This document shows, piece by piece, positions 5,574-5,905 of a stretch of 5,905 nucleotides of DNA. Origin of the DNA: Candidatus Aquidulcis sp. (GTDB lineage Bacteria > Chloroflexota > Anaerolineae > Anaerolineales > E44-bin32); NCBI GenBank assembly GCA_020723365.1, contig DYJB01000016.1:1-5905 (forward strand), written 5' to 3'. A program made the position numbers and the translations under genes. The notes beneath the pieces were generated by a model. The model was given only the letters and a program-made list of their open reading frames with translations. It was not told the DNA's origin and did not search any database. Position 1 is the first letter of the stretch; every line of letters begins with the position of its first letter.

Positions 5574-5905
5574 TCAGCCTTCACTTTCCGGCTTGTCGCT
5601 CAGCTTGCCTGCCGCCTGGCTGAGGGCCACCATGCCGCTCAGCCCGCCCAGGTTCATGGTGTCGACGGCGCTGGAGGGCACGATCACCAGGGCGCCCTTC
5701 TCCTTTAGCCCCTCGAAGAGCATGTTCATGGCCCGCAGATGGAGCGCCGTCGGATTGTTGCGGTAGGCCTGCGAGGCGTCGGCGAAGGACTGGGCGATCT
5801 GCCGCTCGGACTCGCCCAGGATGACGCGCGCCTGGCGCTCGCGCTCGGCCTGCGCCTGGCGGCTCATGGCATCCTCCAGGCTGCGCGGGATGACCACGTC
5901 GCGGA
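5574..5905 (-). CDS. Slipin/stomatin-like SPFH (band 7) protein, partial (N-terminus beyond the window)
   Basis: Only the last 109 residues are in the window; the frame continues through the right edge. It reads RDVVIPRSLEDAMSRQAQAE, followed by ERERQARVILGESERQIA, a charged Ala/Glu/Arg-rich helix, then AYRNNPTALHLRAMNMLFEG and GALVIVPSSAVDTMNLGG. This sequence is highly characteristic of prokaryotic slipins (stomatin homologues) just after the SPFH domain: the coiled-coil oligomerisation helix and the C-terminal hydrophobic strand. These proteins form large membrane-associated assemblies that organise membrane domains and are often encoded beside an NfeD-type protease or membrane protein. 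Such a partner, if present, would lie outside the window. The GTG at 5897 is an internal codon, not a start, because the conserved motif already begins before it. The stop lies one base before the DUF4177-like start. Confidence 0.9.
   Translation of the reverse strand, partial: RDVVIPRSLEDAMSRQAQAERERQARVILGESERQIAQSFADASQAYRNNPTALHLRAMNMLFEGLKEKGALVIVPSSAVDTMNLGGLSGMVALSQAAGKLSDKPESEG
5578..5582 (-). promoter_or_regulatory. Shine-Dalgarno of the DUF4177-like gene
   Basis: GAAGG on the minus strand sits inside the last codons of the slipin gene, five bases before the ATG at 5572. It supports that ATG over the GTG at 5584 and points to translational coupling across the one-base gap. Confidence 0.6.

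Overview
The window is GC-rich (by eye roughly two thirds G+C) and bacterial. All nine supportable genes lie on the minus strand, so transcription runs from high to low coordinates. I found no rRNA, tRNA, insertion sequence or CRISPR array. The mix of genes (slipin, DUF4177-like protein, PLDc_N-type small membrane protein, two ABC-2 exporters, a YhfC-type membrane protease and an Ig-like membrane-anchored protein), tight gene packing and high GC would fit a Chloroflexota (Anaerolineae-like) chromosome. That placement is inference from gene content, not proof.

Layout in transcription order. (1) 5905-5351: the C-terminal part of a slipin/stomatin (SPFH) protein, cut by the window edge, followed one base after its stop by a small DUF4177-like protein. 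(2) 5350-5131: a 220-bp gap holding two CACGTG-centred palindromes 37 bp apart. One matches the ParB-binding parS consensus at 15 of 16 positions, the other at 11 of 16. An inverted repeat lies nearer the DUF4177-like gene. (3) 5130-3231: a tightly coupled trio of a two-TM PLDc_N-type protein, an ABC ATPase and an ABC-2 permease, joined by ATGA and TGATG stop/start overlaps. The order matches yxlE-yxlF-yxlG of the Bacillus subtilis sigY operon. (4) 3223-2324: a YhfC-type putative glutamic intramembrane protease. (5) 2293-528: a second ABC ATPase and NatB-like ABC-2 permease. (6) 519-1: a secreted or membrane-anchored protein with signal peptide, Ig-like beta region and transmembrane helix, cut by the left edge.

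How they may work together: genes 3-6 are co-directional with gaps of 47 nt or less and probably form one transcription unit of seven genes. It would encode two complete ABC-2 exporters with an intramembrane protease between them and a surface-exposed beta-domain protein at the end. No substrate can be read from the sequence. The most unusual non-coding signal is the parS-like pair, which suggests that this locus is chromosomal, probably in the origin-proximal part, and bound by ParB.
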